Shown piece by piece: positions 1 through 8,777 of a stretch of 64,000 nt of DNA. Both the position numbers and the translations under genes were made by a program. The stretch comes from Aerococcus urinaehominis. GTDB taxonomy: Bacteria > Bacillota > Bacilli > Lactobacillales > Aerococcaceae. The notes beneath the pieces are model-generated. The model was not told the DNA's origin. It searched no databases and saw only the letters and a list, made by a program, of their open reading frames with translations. The first letter of the stretch is position 1. Every line of letters begins with the position of its first letter. The stretch spans positions 744,001-808,000 of the forward strand of contig NZ_CP014163.1 of the NCBI RefSeq assembly GCF_001543245.1, in the 5' to 3' direction.

Positions 1-1013
1 TGCTTGTTTGCGGCCGCTTGAGCTTGGCCCTGGCTTGCTGGTTTAGCTTGTTGCTTGTTTGTGCTAGCTTTTTGATTGGTATTAGTTGCCGGTGTTGGGG
101 CTACACCTGGCTTATCAGTATTTGCTGGTGTGGTTGGCGCTGTGCCCTGGTTACCAGTGTTTGATGGTGTGGTTGGCGCTGTACTTTGGTTGCCAGTATT
201 TGCCGGTGTAGTTGGTGTTGTACCTTGGTTGCCGGTATTAGCTGGTGTCGTCGGTGTTGTACCTTGATTGCCAGTATTTGCCGGTGTAGTTGGTGTTGTA
301 CCTTGGTTGCCAGTATTTGCCGGTGTAGTTGGCGCTGTGCCTTGGTTGCCGGTATTGGCTGGTGTGGTTGGCTGGTTCTGACCAACTTGACCAGGTCCTT
401 GTTTTTGCGACAAAGCTAAGGCAGAAACTTGTCCGTAAGGGCCACCTGAAACTTGACCATAACCAAAGCTCTTATTGGCTGGATTTAAGATTTGATATAG
501 GTGACCATTGTCAAAGTTAAAATGACCATTAGCTGCTTTAAGTGGTGCTACTTCTTTGTCCACCCACATATCAAATGATGAGCCAACACTTAGGCTGGTA
601 CCAAAGGCTAAGTTTTCACCCCAGGCACTAGAGTCATTATAAGTCGCTGGGTTCACACCATCAGCAGTATGATTAATTTGGCCATGAGCGGCTGTTTCCT
701 GAGCGCGACGCTGAGCAGTTTGTTCAACAGCAGTATCATAAGAGATGCCATTGACATATTGGTCCTTAGTCAAACCTTGGTTAGTCACGTAGGTCTGTAA
801 AGTTTGTCCTTCAAAAGGAATACTAGGGTCATCATACATGGTTGACCGAGTAGTTTGAATTTCATTAATCGTTTGACTAGCAACACTTGAAGCAGCCGGA
901 GTTGTCTCAGCTGATGTCACTGGCGCAGCTTGCACTGGTTGCGCTTGGGCAAGACCTGCCACAATGGCAGTTGTTGCTAGGGCGAGAACCAGATTAGAAG
1001 TCGTTTTTTTCAT
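1..1013 (-). CDS. Secreted CAP-domain (SCP/PR1-like) protein with C-terminal tandem repeats, cut by the window edge
   Basis: The gene reads open from an ATG at 1013 to the left edge, so about 337 N-terminal residues are visible and the C-terminus is missing. A Sec signal peptide (MKKTTSNLVLALATTAIVAG, followed by an Ala/Gln-rich cleavage region) leads into a CAP domain at about residues 75-205. CAP-type landmarks are AAHGQINH, WGENLAFG and HLYQILNP. A 13-residue repeat rich in Thr, Pro, Asn and Gly follows, then a Lys/Gln/Ala-rich stretch at the edge that resembles a cell-wall-spanning linker. An LPXTG anchor may lie beyond the window but is not seen. AGGAGG precedes the start. Bacterial CAP proteins are surface or cell-wall-associated; the substrate is unknown. 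Confidence 0.8.
   Translation of the reverse strand, partial: MKKTTSNLVLALATTAIVAGLAQAQPVQAAPVTSAETTPAASSVASQTINEIQTTRSTMYDDPSIPFEGQTLQTYVTNQGLTKDQYVNGISYDTAVEQTAQRRAQETAAHGQINHTADGVNPATYNDSSAWGENLAFGTSLSVGSSFDMWVDKEVAPLKAANGHFNFDNGHLYQILNPANKSFGYGQVSGGPYGQVSALALSQKQGPGQVGQNQPTTPANTGNQGTAPTTPANTGNQGTTPTTPANTGNQGTTPTTPANTGNQGTTPTTPANTGNQSTAPTTPSNTGNQGTAPTTPANTDKPGVAPTPATNTNQKASTNKQQAKPASQGQAQAAANK
106..379 (-). repeat. 39-bp tandem repeat encoding a 13-residue surface-protein linker
   Basis: Six units with a 39-bp period plus one degenerate unit lie in frame in the CAP gene. The encoded unit reads PANTGNQGTTPTT with A/T and D/N variation. Period-matched landmarks (the NQG codons) fall near 150, 189, 228, 267, 306 and 345. 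Most differences between units are silent or conservative, as expected for a length-variable wall-spanning stalk. Confidence 0.85.
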
Positions 1014-1062
1014 GAAATTGCCTCCTAAGCAAATATAATTTTATTAACTAAATCATAAGCAA

Positions 1063-1091
1063 ATTATATTAAAACCTTAAGTTTTTGGCAA
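1063..1091 (-). promoter_or_regulatory. Sigma-A promoter of the CAP-domain gene
   Basis: On the minus strand TTGCCA (1091-1086) is separated by exactly 17 bp from TATAAT (1068-1063), about 50 bp upstream of the CAP gene start. The spacer holds a small inverted repeat, AAAAC-TTAAG-GTTTT, which could be an operator or chance. Confidence 0.6.
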
Positions 1092-1150
1092 GCAGATTCA
1101 CGCTTTTTATACTTAAAAATACAATCTAAATATTTAACAGACATTTCCCT

Positions 1151-1888
1151 CTAGGATTGTTCATATAGAGCCTGGACCTGACGGTAACTATCTACCGTAC
1201 CGATATCATGGCGACCACCCGTAAAGATATAAACATTCACTGGCTTATGATCAATTAGGTAAGGGATAAAGTGCCCAGGGGCATCAGGATTACCGCCCTG
1301 GTCCAGATAAGTTTGGATTAAATCTAGCGTATCAGCCTGGAAAATATAAAAGGTAGGCACTGATAAATTCGACATGGGCTGGGATGACTTTTCTTCAAAG
1401 GCCAGGGCCTGATTATTATCATCAACCTTAACAACCCCAGACCGCAAGAGTTGCTGGTGGTCACTTTCCTCATAAGCAGCAATCACATCCGTGCCCTTGG
1501 CAGTAAAGAAATCAGCGAAGTCACTCAATGCAAAGTGGAAAAGATTATCTCCGGCCAGGACCATCAAATCATCGTGTAGGCCGGTCTGGTCTACGACAAA
1601 CTGGATATCACCAATAGCACCTAAGCGGCTATCGTTAGAAAGGGTGCCATCATTAATTACTTTAAAGGGCTTACTATAGTCAGCTTGGTCCACCCAAGCT
1701 TGGAAATGTCCAGCAAATTTATCGTTAGTCACGATAATAATTTCATCAATCTCATTCACTTGGTCTAATTTTTCAACAATATAATCTAGAATTGTTTTAC
1801 CTGCCACCTCTAACAGGGGTTTAGGAGTATTTTCTGTAAGTGGATATAGTCGCGTGGCATAGCCAGCAGCTAATATTAATGCTTTCAT
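1151..1888 (-). CDS. Sugar-phosphate nucleotidyltransferase (NTP_transferase family)
   Basis: A 245-residue protein opening with MKALILAAGYATRLYPLT and then KPLLEVAGK, the nucleotide-binding signature of RmlA/GlmU-type sugar nucleotidyltransferases. It should transfer NMP from an NTP to a sugar 1-phosphate, releasing pyrophosphate. It is compact, with no left-handed beta-helix acyltransferase domain. The start overlaps the stop of the upstream GHMP kinase (TAATG), so the two are translationally coupled and probably work in sequence: kinase makes the sugar 1-phosphate, this enzyme makes the NDP-sugar. Base and sugar specificity cannot be read from sequence alone. Confidence 0.8.
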   Translation of the reverse strand: MKALILAAGYATRLYPLTENTPKPLLEVAGKTILDYIVEKLDQVNEIDEIIIVTNDKFAGHFQAWVDQADYSKPFKVINDGTLSNDSRLGAIGDIQFVVDQTGLHDDLMVLAGDNLFHFALSDFADFFTAKGTDVIAAYEESDHQQLLRSGVVKVDDNNQALAFEEKSSQPMSNLSVPTFYIFQADTLDLIQTYLDQGGNPDAPGHFIPYLIDHKPVNVYIFTGGRHDIGTVDSYRQVQALYEQS

Positions 1889-3087
1889 TAATTAACTTCC
1901 TCCAAGTCTAAGAAATGGGCCCCATCCGCCTGCCGGGCAAAGTTTACTTCATAGCGATCTTTAATTTCAGGATATTTTTGTGGATAGTTATCATCGATAG
2001 CTTGGCAGATTTGTTCCTTATAGGCAGGATCAATTAAACCAATCACCGCACCACGGAAGCCAGCCCCTGAAGGACGAGCCCCATAAACACCTGGGCAGGT
2101 CTTCAAAATTTGATAAATTTCATGCATTTCAGGAATACCGGTTTCGTACTGGTAGAAGGAAGATGCCCCAGACTCAAACATTAATTGGCCAAAGCGGTCT
2201 AAATCACCTGCAGCCCAAGCCTCGGCGCCTGCCAAAACGCGCTTCTGTTCGCTATAGTAATGATCGGCTCGTTTACCAAAGCGGTCAGGTATTTGGTCAC
2301 GGTGAGCTTCATAATAAGCCTCTGGGACATGGCGGAAACGTACATCTGCCAGGGTCGGTAATTTGTCTTCACCAGCCCGGTCCAATAACAGCCAGCCTGC
2401 TACCCGGGTTTCATCCACTCGGTTATTGAAATCCGTGCCAATTAATTGCTTAGAAATACCAGAAAAGACAATAACAACTTCAAATTCAGGCATGCTTGCC
2501 CCTTTATCAATCAGGTCATAAGTCCAGTCTTCACAGTCCATCAGTAAGATTTTATTATCTTCACTTAGAATATTAGCAGCCTGGTCCATAATACCGTTCT
2601 TAAGGCCAATAAACTCCCGCTCTACCCAGTGAGACCAACGGATTAAATCTAGCTTAGAAAATTCAATATTGTTAACATCACACAGGGCCATTAGATAAGC
2701 TGTTGTAACCGCAGCCGATGATGAGAGGCCGCCAATCGGCAATTTCCCAGAAACAACCCCTTTAATGCCTTTTTTGAGCACATGGTCCTCTTGAATGGCC
2801 ATCACAGCACCTCTGATATAGTTACCCCAGAAACCGGGGATATAGTCAGATTGCGACTTGAGGTGGAAATACTCCTTATCGGGAAAATCCATAGAATTTA
2901 CCTGGATATAGCCATCATCACTCGGGGCATAAACCATATCGACACTAGCATTAATGGTCAGGCCTAAAGCACGTCCATTTTGAAAGTCTGAGTGGGCCCC
3001 AATTGGTGCAATCCTTAAGGGCGAACGTACCGCCCGGATATCATCACTGTGATAACGCTTGGCAAATTCTTCTTTTAAATGCAACAT
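1888..3087 (-). CDS. GHMP-family sugar kinase (galactokinase-like, possibly a uronic acid kinase)
   Basis: A 399-residue GHMP kinase. The phosphate-binding loop PIGGLSSSAA sits near residue 120 and a C-terminal glycine-rich segment (ARPSGAGFRGAVIGL) lies near 345. The N-terminal substrate motif reads SPLRIAPIGAHSDFQNG, not the galactokinase form with GEHTDY. The Ala-His-x-Asp-x-Gln version recalls plant galacturonokinases, from memory. Galactokinase is the default database name, but a different sugar is plausible. It lies 14 bp after the UDP-glucose dehydrogenase gene and overlaps the nucleotidyltransferase by one base. AAAGGAG precedes the start. Confidence 0.75.
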   Translation of the reverse strand: MLHLKEEFAKRYHSDDIRAVRSPLRIAPIGAHSDFQNGRALGLTINASVDMVYAPSDDGYIQVNSMDFPDKEYFHLKSQSDYIPGFWGNYIRGAVMAIQEDHVLKKGIKGVVSGKLPIGGLSSSAAVTTAYLMALCDVNNIEFSKLDLIRWSHWVEREFIGLKNGIMDQAANILSEDNKILLMDCEDWTYDLIDKGASMPEFEVVIVFSGISKQLIGTDFNNRVDETRVAGWLLLDRAGEDKLPTLADVRFRHVPEAYYEAHRDQIPDRFGKRADHYYSEQKRVLAGAEAWAAGDLDRFGQLMFESGASSFYQYETGIPEMHEIYQILKTCPGVYGARPSGAGFRGAVIGLIDPAYKEQICQAIDDNYPQKYPEIKDRYEVNFARQADGAHFLDLEEVN

Positions 3088-3101
3088 AGTTAACTCCTTT
3101 A

Positions 3102-4268
3102 TTAATTTTCATGGTAGATATCACGGGTATACACCTTATCGGCAACATCTGCCAAGTCTGGAGACCAACGATTAGCTAGGATCAAATCAGCTTGGTCCTT
3201 AAACTTAGCCAAATCATTTTCTACAGCTATGCCGGCAAAGCTAGCTGCTTGGTGGACAGGCTCGTAGATTACTAGGTCCAGGCCATGGTCTTGTAAGGTC
3301 TGCATAATGGTTTGAATAGCCGACTGGCGGAAATTATCAGAGTCTTCCTTCATCGTTAAACGGTAAATACCTACTGTTTGGGCGCCAGAGGCCATGACCT
3401 GCTGGCTGATGAAGTCTTTTCTAGTTTGATTGGCAGCCACAATAGCCGCAATTAAATCTTGCGGGACGCCTTGGTAATTGGCTAACATCTGCTTGGTATC
3501 CTTAGGTAGACAGTAACCGCCATAACCAAAGGATGGGTTATTATAATGACTACCTATTCTTGGATCTAATCCGACTCCCTCAATAATTTCTTGACTATTT
3601 AAACCTTTGATTTCAGCGTAAGTATCTAGTTCATTGAAATAAGCCACCCGCATGGCTAAATAAGTGTTTGAGAACAACTTAATGGCCTCAGCTTCAGTTG
3701 CATGGGTCAATAAAACGGGAATATCTTCTCGAGCTGCCCCTTCAACCATTAGCTGGGCAAAAGCCTGTCCAGCTGGGCCATGGTCGCCAACAACAATTCG
3801 AGATGGGTAAAGATTATCATAAAGGGCCTTGCCCTCACGTAAAAACTCTGGTGAAAAAATAATATTATCACGCTGGTACTTGGCTCTGATACTTTCCGTA
3901 TAGCCAACTGGTACAGTTGATTTTAAAATAATAGTGGCTTGTGACCCCGAGGCAATAATGTCTTCAATCACCTGTTCAACAGCTGAAGTATCAAAATGAT
4001 TGCTTACATCATCGTAATTAGTGGGCGCTGCAATAATCGCAAAATCAGCATCCTGGTAGACTTGACAATTATCTGTCGTGGCCTTGAGATCCAACTGGCG
4101 GTTAGCCAAAAAATCTGTAATTTCTTTATCAACAATTGGTGACTGACCTTGGTTAATCAGGTCAACTTTTTCTTCTACAATATCAATGGCTGTGACTTGA
4201 TGGTTTTGCGCTAATAAAACAGCATTAGCTAGCCCCACATACCCGGTACCTGTAACTGTAATTTTCAT
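3102..4268 (-). CDS. ugd: UDP-glucose 6-dehydrogenase
   Basis: A 388-residue enzyme oxidising UDP-glucose to UDP-glucuronate with two NAD+. It starts [20 protein letters not shown] (Rossmann fold) and carries the catalytic-cysteine region [16 protein letters not shown] and [10 protein letters not shown]. An upstream TTG-type extension to 4292 is rejected because the GAAAGGGG ribosome site lies inside it, 8-10 bp before the ATG at 4268. It is the first gene of a three-gene unit with the GHMP kinase and nucleotidyltransferase. The IS element directly upstream separates it from the rest of the polysaccharide locus, so it needs a promoter between 4269 and 4406. Confidence 0.9.
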   Translation of the reverse strand: MKITVTGTGYVGLANAVLLAQNHQVTAIDIVEEKVDLINQGQSPIVDKEITDFLANRQLDLKATTDNCQVYQDADFAIIAAPTNYDDVSNHFDTSAVEQVIEDIIASGSQATIILKSTVPVGYTESIRAKYQRDNIIFSPEFLREGKALYDNLYPSRIVVGDHGPAGQAFAQLMVEGAAREDIPVLLTHATEAEAIKLFSNTYLAMRVAYFNELDTYAEIKGLNSQEIIEGVGLDPRIGSHYNNPSFGYGGYCLPKDTKQMLANYQGVPQDLIAAIVAANQTRKDFISQQVMASGAQTVGIYRLTMKEDSDNFRQSAIQTIMQTLQDHGLDLVIYEPVHQAASFAGIAVENDLAKFKDQADLILANRWSPDLADVADKVYTRDIYHEN

Positions 4269-4439
4269 TATTTCCGCCCCTTTCAGCAGCAACTAATCAC
4301 ATCCATTTTACCTTAAAAAGTAAACGATTACTATCTAGGCAGGTATTTTTAAAGTATTTGTAGTCAACGCTATATACCTAGTATCTTTTGGCTAAAAATA
4401 AAAAAGGGCTCTTTGTCAAATAGTGTTGGTGATATTAAA

Positions 4440-4467
4440 GATCGAAGTTTTGACTTCGGTCTTTTTT
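4440..4467 (+). terminator. Hairpin with T-tract inside the IS left end
   Basis: A 9-bp stem (GATCGAAGT with ACTTCGGTC, one G-T pair) is followed by a T-run on the plus strand. It would stop plus-strand read-through entering the IS from the left. Confidence 0.55.
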
Positions 4468-4710
4468 ATTTTTTCTAGCCATAGGCTAGAGTCTCCAGAG
4501 AATTGGTCATCTGTTCAACAGCCATGGCACCGGTTCGAGCCAAGGTCTCTCACCTCGCCAGCCTCAAACAAGCTGTAGTCAATCGCTATATCCGTACGTC
4601 GCGTTGCTCCTACGGCTCTAGGATTGTCACAGCTTGTATTTCTTTGGCGTGCTTAACATGGCTAACAGATGCCCATTCTCTTCCGCCTCTAGTAAAAAAT
4701 ATCTTTTAAC

Positions 4711-6063
4711 TTAGGCACATAGGGCCCTAGATTCTGTATCTAGCTTTTCAGTCTTTCTATTTATGGTAGGTTTATTTTCCCTCTTTACCTCATATGATTT
4801 AAAGGAAAGAAAAGCCCTTGCCCTTAAATGATAAAAATTGCGGTAACCAAATCCGGAACGCTTAATATTCTTAATTTTATTATTCATACCCTCAATTGGC
4901 CCATTGGAAAGTGTATAACGAAAGCTATTGATAATAGCAGGTAAGTATTTGAGCAGAGTATTCATCGTTTTTCTCAAATTCTTCGGGAGCCGTTGGCTCT
5001 TATTGCGACTAATTGTATGTAGGAAAGCATTGATATTCCCTGTTTTAAGGTGATATTTGAGCTCATTGACGACATCATAGACTTTTCTAAATTTACTGTC
5101 GATATTAAGCATAAATTCAACTATACCTGCTTCTGTTATAAGGCCATCAAATAAGCGATGTGTGCGGTAATTAACACTATTCAGTGCTTCTTGGTTCTTT
5201 AAAATCAGCTTCCATAACTGTTTCAATTTCCGATAGTGTGTTGATTGCTTAGGTTGTTGATTCATCACAAGAATCCGTTGGCTATTCAAAGTCTGATTCA
5301 GTAGTTGGACAATATGGAATCGGTCAATAATAATTTTCGCATTTGGAAAGATTTGTTGTAAAAAATCATAATAAGGTGAGTACATATCCATGGTAATCGT
5401 TTCAACTAGCTTTCTCTTTTCCAGAGGGAAACGCATAAAATAATCTCTTAAATAAGCTTGCGTCCGATCTTCTAATATATCAAATAAACGATGATTAGCT
5501 GCATCCACTAGGATGCAAGACATAGCGCCTGAGACATTTTTAACAGATTTAAACTCATCAATAGATAAATGCCTAGGTAGTTGCCGGTAACTTTGTTTGA
5601 ATTGTTTAGCAGTCGATTCAAGCAGACGAATAACAGTAGAATTTGAAATATTAAGTTTTTTAGCGATTAAGGACATACTTTGCGACTCTGATAATTCTTG
5701 TATCGCTAAACACTTGATTTGGCGACTAATAAAGCAATTTTTAGCAACTAGATTAGAAGAGGCTGTAAACGTAATTTGGCAATTTTTACAGAAAAATCGC
5801 TATTTTTTTAATACTAAAGAGATTGGTTGTGTGTTGAATTCACCTATTAAAATGCGCGATAGTTTATAACCATGCTTAATAATACTAGCTTGGTCAGCCT
5901 CCTTATGGAGGCAATTTGGACAGCTGTCTGGTTGATAAGTTAGTGTGCCGTAGATTACTTTATGAGTCACTTGTTTAATCTTTTTAATCGTTACCTTGTC
6001 CTCTAATTTAATATTTTCGTCTGTAATACTTAATAGGTTTTTGATACAATCATTTTGAGCCAT
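4711..6063 (-). pseudogene. ISL3-family transposase interrupted by an in-frame amber codon
   Basis: Reading from 6063, an N-terminal zinc-ribbon part (CPNC pattern near residue 50) ends at a TAG at 5802-5800. The same frame then continues RFFCKNCQITF and on to a 321-residue DDE domain. DDE-type acidic residues are visible in LSIDEFKSV, ETITMDMYSPY and GPIEGMNNKIK. Without the stop the protein would be about 450 residues, normal for the family. The surrounding residues suggest a CAG glutamine codon became TAG. A reinitiation ATG at 5676 exists but would lack the DNA-binding end. Without suppression the transposase should be inactive. Confidence 0.88.
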
Positions 6064-6189
6064 GTGAATTCTCCTTTGTAGTTTTGTCTGACAACTTAAT
6101 TATAAAGAATTCACTGGCTTTTTGTGATTCCAAATAAAAAAAGGTGTCAGTGAGTTTTTACTCACCAACACCAAAAAGTATAGAACCTA

Positions 6190-6218
6190 AAAAAGGCGCC
6201 AGAATAGGCGCCTTTTAT
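6190..6218 (-). terminator. Bidirectional terminator after the dehydratase gene
   Basis: A GGCGCC-AGAATA-GGCGCC stem-loop at 6195-6212 is flanked by an A-run (T-run on the minus strand) and by TTTT on the plus strand. The IS target duplication TAAAAAAG includes the minus-strand U-tract, so the terminator was kept on insertion. Confidence 0.75.
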
Positions 6219-6231
6219 TTACCTGCAATAC

Positions 6232-8076
6232 TTAACCAGCTGTTGTTTGGTTAGCGAAAGCAATGATTTCAGCTTTTAATTGGTCATCATCGTCAATTTG
6301 GTCTAAGCCTGCTATTTTGCTTTCAATTTTATCTAAATCAAATTTAGCCACCTTGCCAACAAAGACTTTTTCATTCAACTGGGAGTCGACCTGCTCCGTT
6401 CCAGTCAATAATTCTTCGTACAGTTTTTCACCAGGACGGATACCGGATTCCACAATCTTAATTTCATCAAGACTGTGACCTGAAAGCAAGATGATTTTTT
6501 TGGCCAAGTCAATGATTTTAACCGGCTCATCCATATCCAGGATAAAGACCTCGCCCCCTTGAGCTGAGGCGCCTGCATAGATCACCAGGCGACTGGCCTC
6601 AGGAATGGTCATAAAGTAGCGGGTCATCCGAAAATCAGTGACCGTAACTGGACCGCCAGCAGCAATTTGTTTTTTAAAAAGGGGAATCACTGATCCTCTA
6701 CTGCCCAAAACATTGCCAAAACGGACGGCACAGTAGGTTGACTGGCTAACCTTGTCAAAGCCTGTCACGATTAATTCAGCCATCCGTTTGGTTGATCCCA
6801 TCACATTGGTTGAATTAACCGCTTTATCAGTAGAAATCATCACCATCTTTTTAATATGGGCATCGTTGACCGCCTTGGCGACGTTATAAGTCCCCTTAAC
6901 ATTATTTAGGAAGGCCTCCCGCGGGCTACCTTCCATTAGCGGTACATGCTTGTGGGCCGCTGCATGGTAAACAATGTCTGGCTGGTAATGGCTAAAGACA
7001 TCATAGAGCCGCTGATAGTTTTGGATATCGGTAATAATCGGGATATATTCAATACCTGCCCTATTTTTTTGCATTTCTTGATTGATTAAATAAATAGAAT
7101 TTTCCCCGTGCCCTAAGAGGACCACCCGGGCAGGATTAAATTTAGACACCTGGCGGACAATTTCCGAGCCAATCGATCCTCCGGCACCTGTCACTAAAAT
7201 CGTCTTGTTATATAGCTCATCATGGAGCTTACTTTCGTCCAATTTAATTTCGTCACGGCCGAGTAAATCCGTAATATCAATATCTTGTAGTTGGTTATTA
7301 GGACTGTAGTTACCTAAAACTAAGTCTTCTAATTTAGGCATTTTATAAAAGGCAATACCGAGCTGGTTTAAAATTTCTAAAATCCGAGTATAGTCCTCGG
7401 GCGGCAATGAAGGAATGGCTATGACTGCCTCATCAACCGGCTGGTGGGCGACATAGTTAGCAATACTGTCAACACTGCCGATAATCGGCACCCCTTCAAT
7501 CTTTTTACCCGCCTTGCTCGGATCGTCATCAAAGGCGGCTAGAATTTTAACGCTCTCGCTCTCTTGCTTGTAGTTTTGCATAAAAAGATGAGCACCATCA
7601 CCCGCACCAATTAAAATGATATTTTTAATCCGGTGGTCAGCTTGCCTGCGGCGGCCATAGGTATAAATAATCTGCCACAGAATTCTAGACAGTAAGGAAA
7701 AAGATAAGACTAGGATATAGCAGAGAATAATTAGACGGCCAGAAAAGTGACGGTAAAAAAGCAGGGTCAGCAAACCAGCTACCACTGCACCGGCTGTCAG
7801 ATTAAAAGCCATCAGCATAAATTGCCGACTACCAGAATAGCGAACAATTTCCGAATCGCCTTGAGTAAAGTAAGCTGCTGCCTTGTAAACGACAAAAAAT
7901 AAGCCGACAAACAAAAGCATGGCTGCAAATTCTATGCTAATCAAGCGGTAAAAAAAGAAGTAAGTTAGGAGACCCGCCGCTATAAATCCTAGTAGGTCTA
8001 GCAAAAACCAGCCCCAGGCCCGCTGACGACCGGTCAGAGACTCAACAAATTTGACAATATCTTGGCTCATCATCAC
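6232..8076 (-). CDS. Membrane-anchored NDP-sugar 4,6-dehydratase (PglF/CapD/WbpM type)
   Basis: A 614-residue protein with four or five N-terminal membrane segments (about 15-135), a CoA-binding-like Rossmann region (about 150-240) and a C-terminal SDR domain with GAGGSIGSEIV near residue 295. The catalytic stretch STDKAVNSTNVMGSTKRMAE has Met in place of the usual SDR Tyr before Lys, as in the long UDP-GlcNAc 4,6-dehydratase family. It should start UDP-N-acetyl-bacillosamine or related amino-sugar synthesis for a surface glycan. Two or three ATGs follow GGAG; the second or third is equally likely. It is separated from cpsD by a repeat-filled gap. Confidence 0.88.
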   Translation of the reverse strand: MMMSQDIVKFVESLTGRQRAWGWFLLDLLGFIAAGLLTYFFFYRLISIEFAAMLLFVGLFFVVYKAAAYFTQGDSEIVRYSGSRQFMLMAFNLTAGAVVAGLLTLLFYRHFSGRLIILCYILVLSFSLLSRILWQIIYTYGRRRQADHRIKNIILIGAGDGAHLFMQNYKQESESVKILAAFDDDPSKAGKKIEGVPIIGSVDSIANYVAHQPVDEAVIAIPSLPPEDYTRILEILNQLGIAFYKMPKLEDLVLGNYSPNNQLQDIDITDLLGRDEIKLDESKLHDELYNKTILVTGAGGSIGSEIVRQVSKFNPARVVLLGHGENSIYLINQEMQKNRAGIEYIPIITDIQNYQRLYDVFSHYQPDIVYHAAAHKHVPLMEGSPREAFLNNVKGTYNVAKAVNDAHIKKMVMISTDKAVNSTNVMGSTKRMAELIVTGFDKVSQSTYCAVRFGNVLGSRGSVIPLFKKQIAAGGPVTVTDFRMTRYFMTIPEASRLVIYAGASAQGGEVFILDMDEPVKIIDLAKKIILLSGHSLDEIKIVESGIRPGEKLYEELLTGTEQVDSQLNEKVFVGKVAKFDLDKIESKIAGLDQIDDDDQLKAEIIAFANQTTAG

Positions 8077-8175
8077 TTCTCCTTATTTAAAATATTTTAT
8101 CTATATTATTATAACGTAATTTAATTCATTTGGGGCAGCAATAGGATCTTTAAATCGTACTTTTATTTAAAAAAA

Positions 8176-8700
8176 GGGTGTGAGGGATGGCGTTTAGACC
8201 AGTATCCTTGGAACACCAGGCAAGTAATATCGCAGATATTATCTTGACTGGGGTGAAAGGACTGCTGGTCTGCCAAAGCGAACCCGACTAAAACAGGGTG
8301 TGAGAAAAAGCGTTTAGGCATGGACTACTGGAATAAAATACGGGCATTATCTGTAAGATAATGTGCCGAATTTTATGAAGTAGCGCCAGGACTGCTTTTT
8401 GCTATAGCCGTAGCATTTTCAATGCGTACGGATATAGTATGCCTGCTAGAGCCCGACTAGACAGGGTGTGAGCTTTGGCGCTTAGACCAGTATCCTTGGA
8501 ACACCAGACAAGTAATATCGCAGATATTATCTTGACTGGGGTGAAAGGACTGCTGGTCTGCCAAAGCGAACCCGACTAAAACAGGGTGTGAGAAAAAGCG
8601 TTTAGGCATGGACTACTGGAATAAAATACGGGCATTATCTGTAAGATAATGTGCCGAATTTTATGAAGTAGCGCCAGGACTGCTTTTTCGAACCTGACTA
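8176..8700 (+). repeat. Four tandem copies of the 115-bp hairpin element
   Basis: Copies lie at 8176-8290 (115 bp), 8296-8459 (carries a nested insert), 8464-8578 (115 bp) and 8584-8700 (117 bp). Each starts GGGTGTGAG and ends CGACTA, with 3-5 bp between copies. Copies 1 and 3 are nearly identical in their arms, as are 2 and 4, giving an ABAB array. In copy 3 the pairs CTTTGGC/GCCAAAG, AGACCAG/CTGGTCT and TAATATC/GATATTA are plain. This array fills most of the 700-bp gap between cpsD and the dehydratase. No gene is seen there. Confidence 0.85.
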
Positions 8701-8726
8701 TGCTACTAATAGGCGTATAACAGTGA

Positions 8727-8755
8727 GAGCCTGGGATATAAGTCCCAGGCTCTTG
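8727..8755. terminator. Terminator-type hairpin after cpsD
   Basis: A 10-bp stem GAGCCTGGGA / TCCCAGGCTC with a 6-base loop, linked to the preceding hairpin array by the conserved linker TGCTACTAATAGGCGTATAA. T-tracts on both sides are poor, so termination strength is uncertain. It lies 20 bp beyond the cpsD stop. Confidence 0.6.
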
Positions 8756-8777
8756 AAAGCTAAATGTCTATTATTTT

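Larger units (their letters stand above)
4407..6187 (-). mobile_element. ISL3-family insertion sequence with exact 8-bp target duplication
   Basis: The element is about 1.78 kb. Imperfect terminal inverted repeats match at 17 of 26 positions: both ends start GG-TCT and share the inner core GTGTTGGTGA. It is flanked by an exact 8-bp direct repeat, TAAAAAAG, at 4399-4406 and 6188-6195. ISL3 elements make 8-bp duplications, so the boundaries are well supported. The transposase is on the minus strand and carries one in-frame stop. About 280 bp between the left end and the transposase stop is non-coding and holds a terminator-like hairpin. The intact target duplication points to a fairly recent insertion. 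Confidence 0.93.

Noticed and set aside
101-385. Reading frames on both strands over the CAP-gene repeat
   Set aside because: They are by-products of the 39-bp repeat; the real frame carries the signal peptide and CAP domain.
4503-4709. Possible 68-residue plus-strand gene inside the IS left end
   Set aside because: No ribosome site, odd composition, and it lies in the non-coding left end of the IS.
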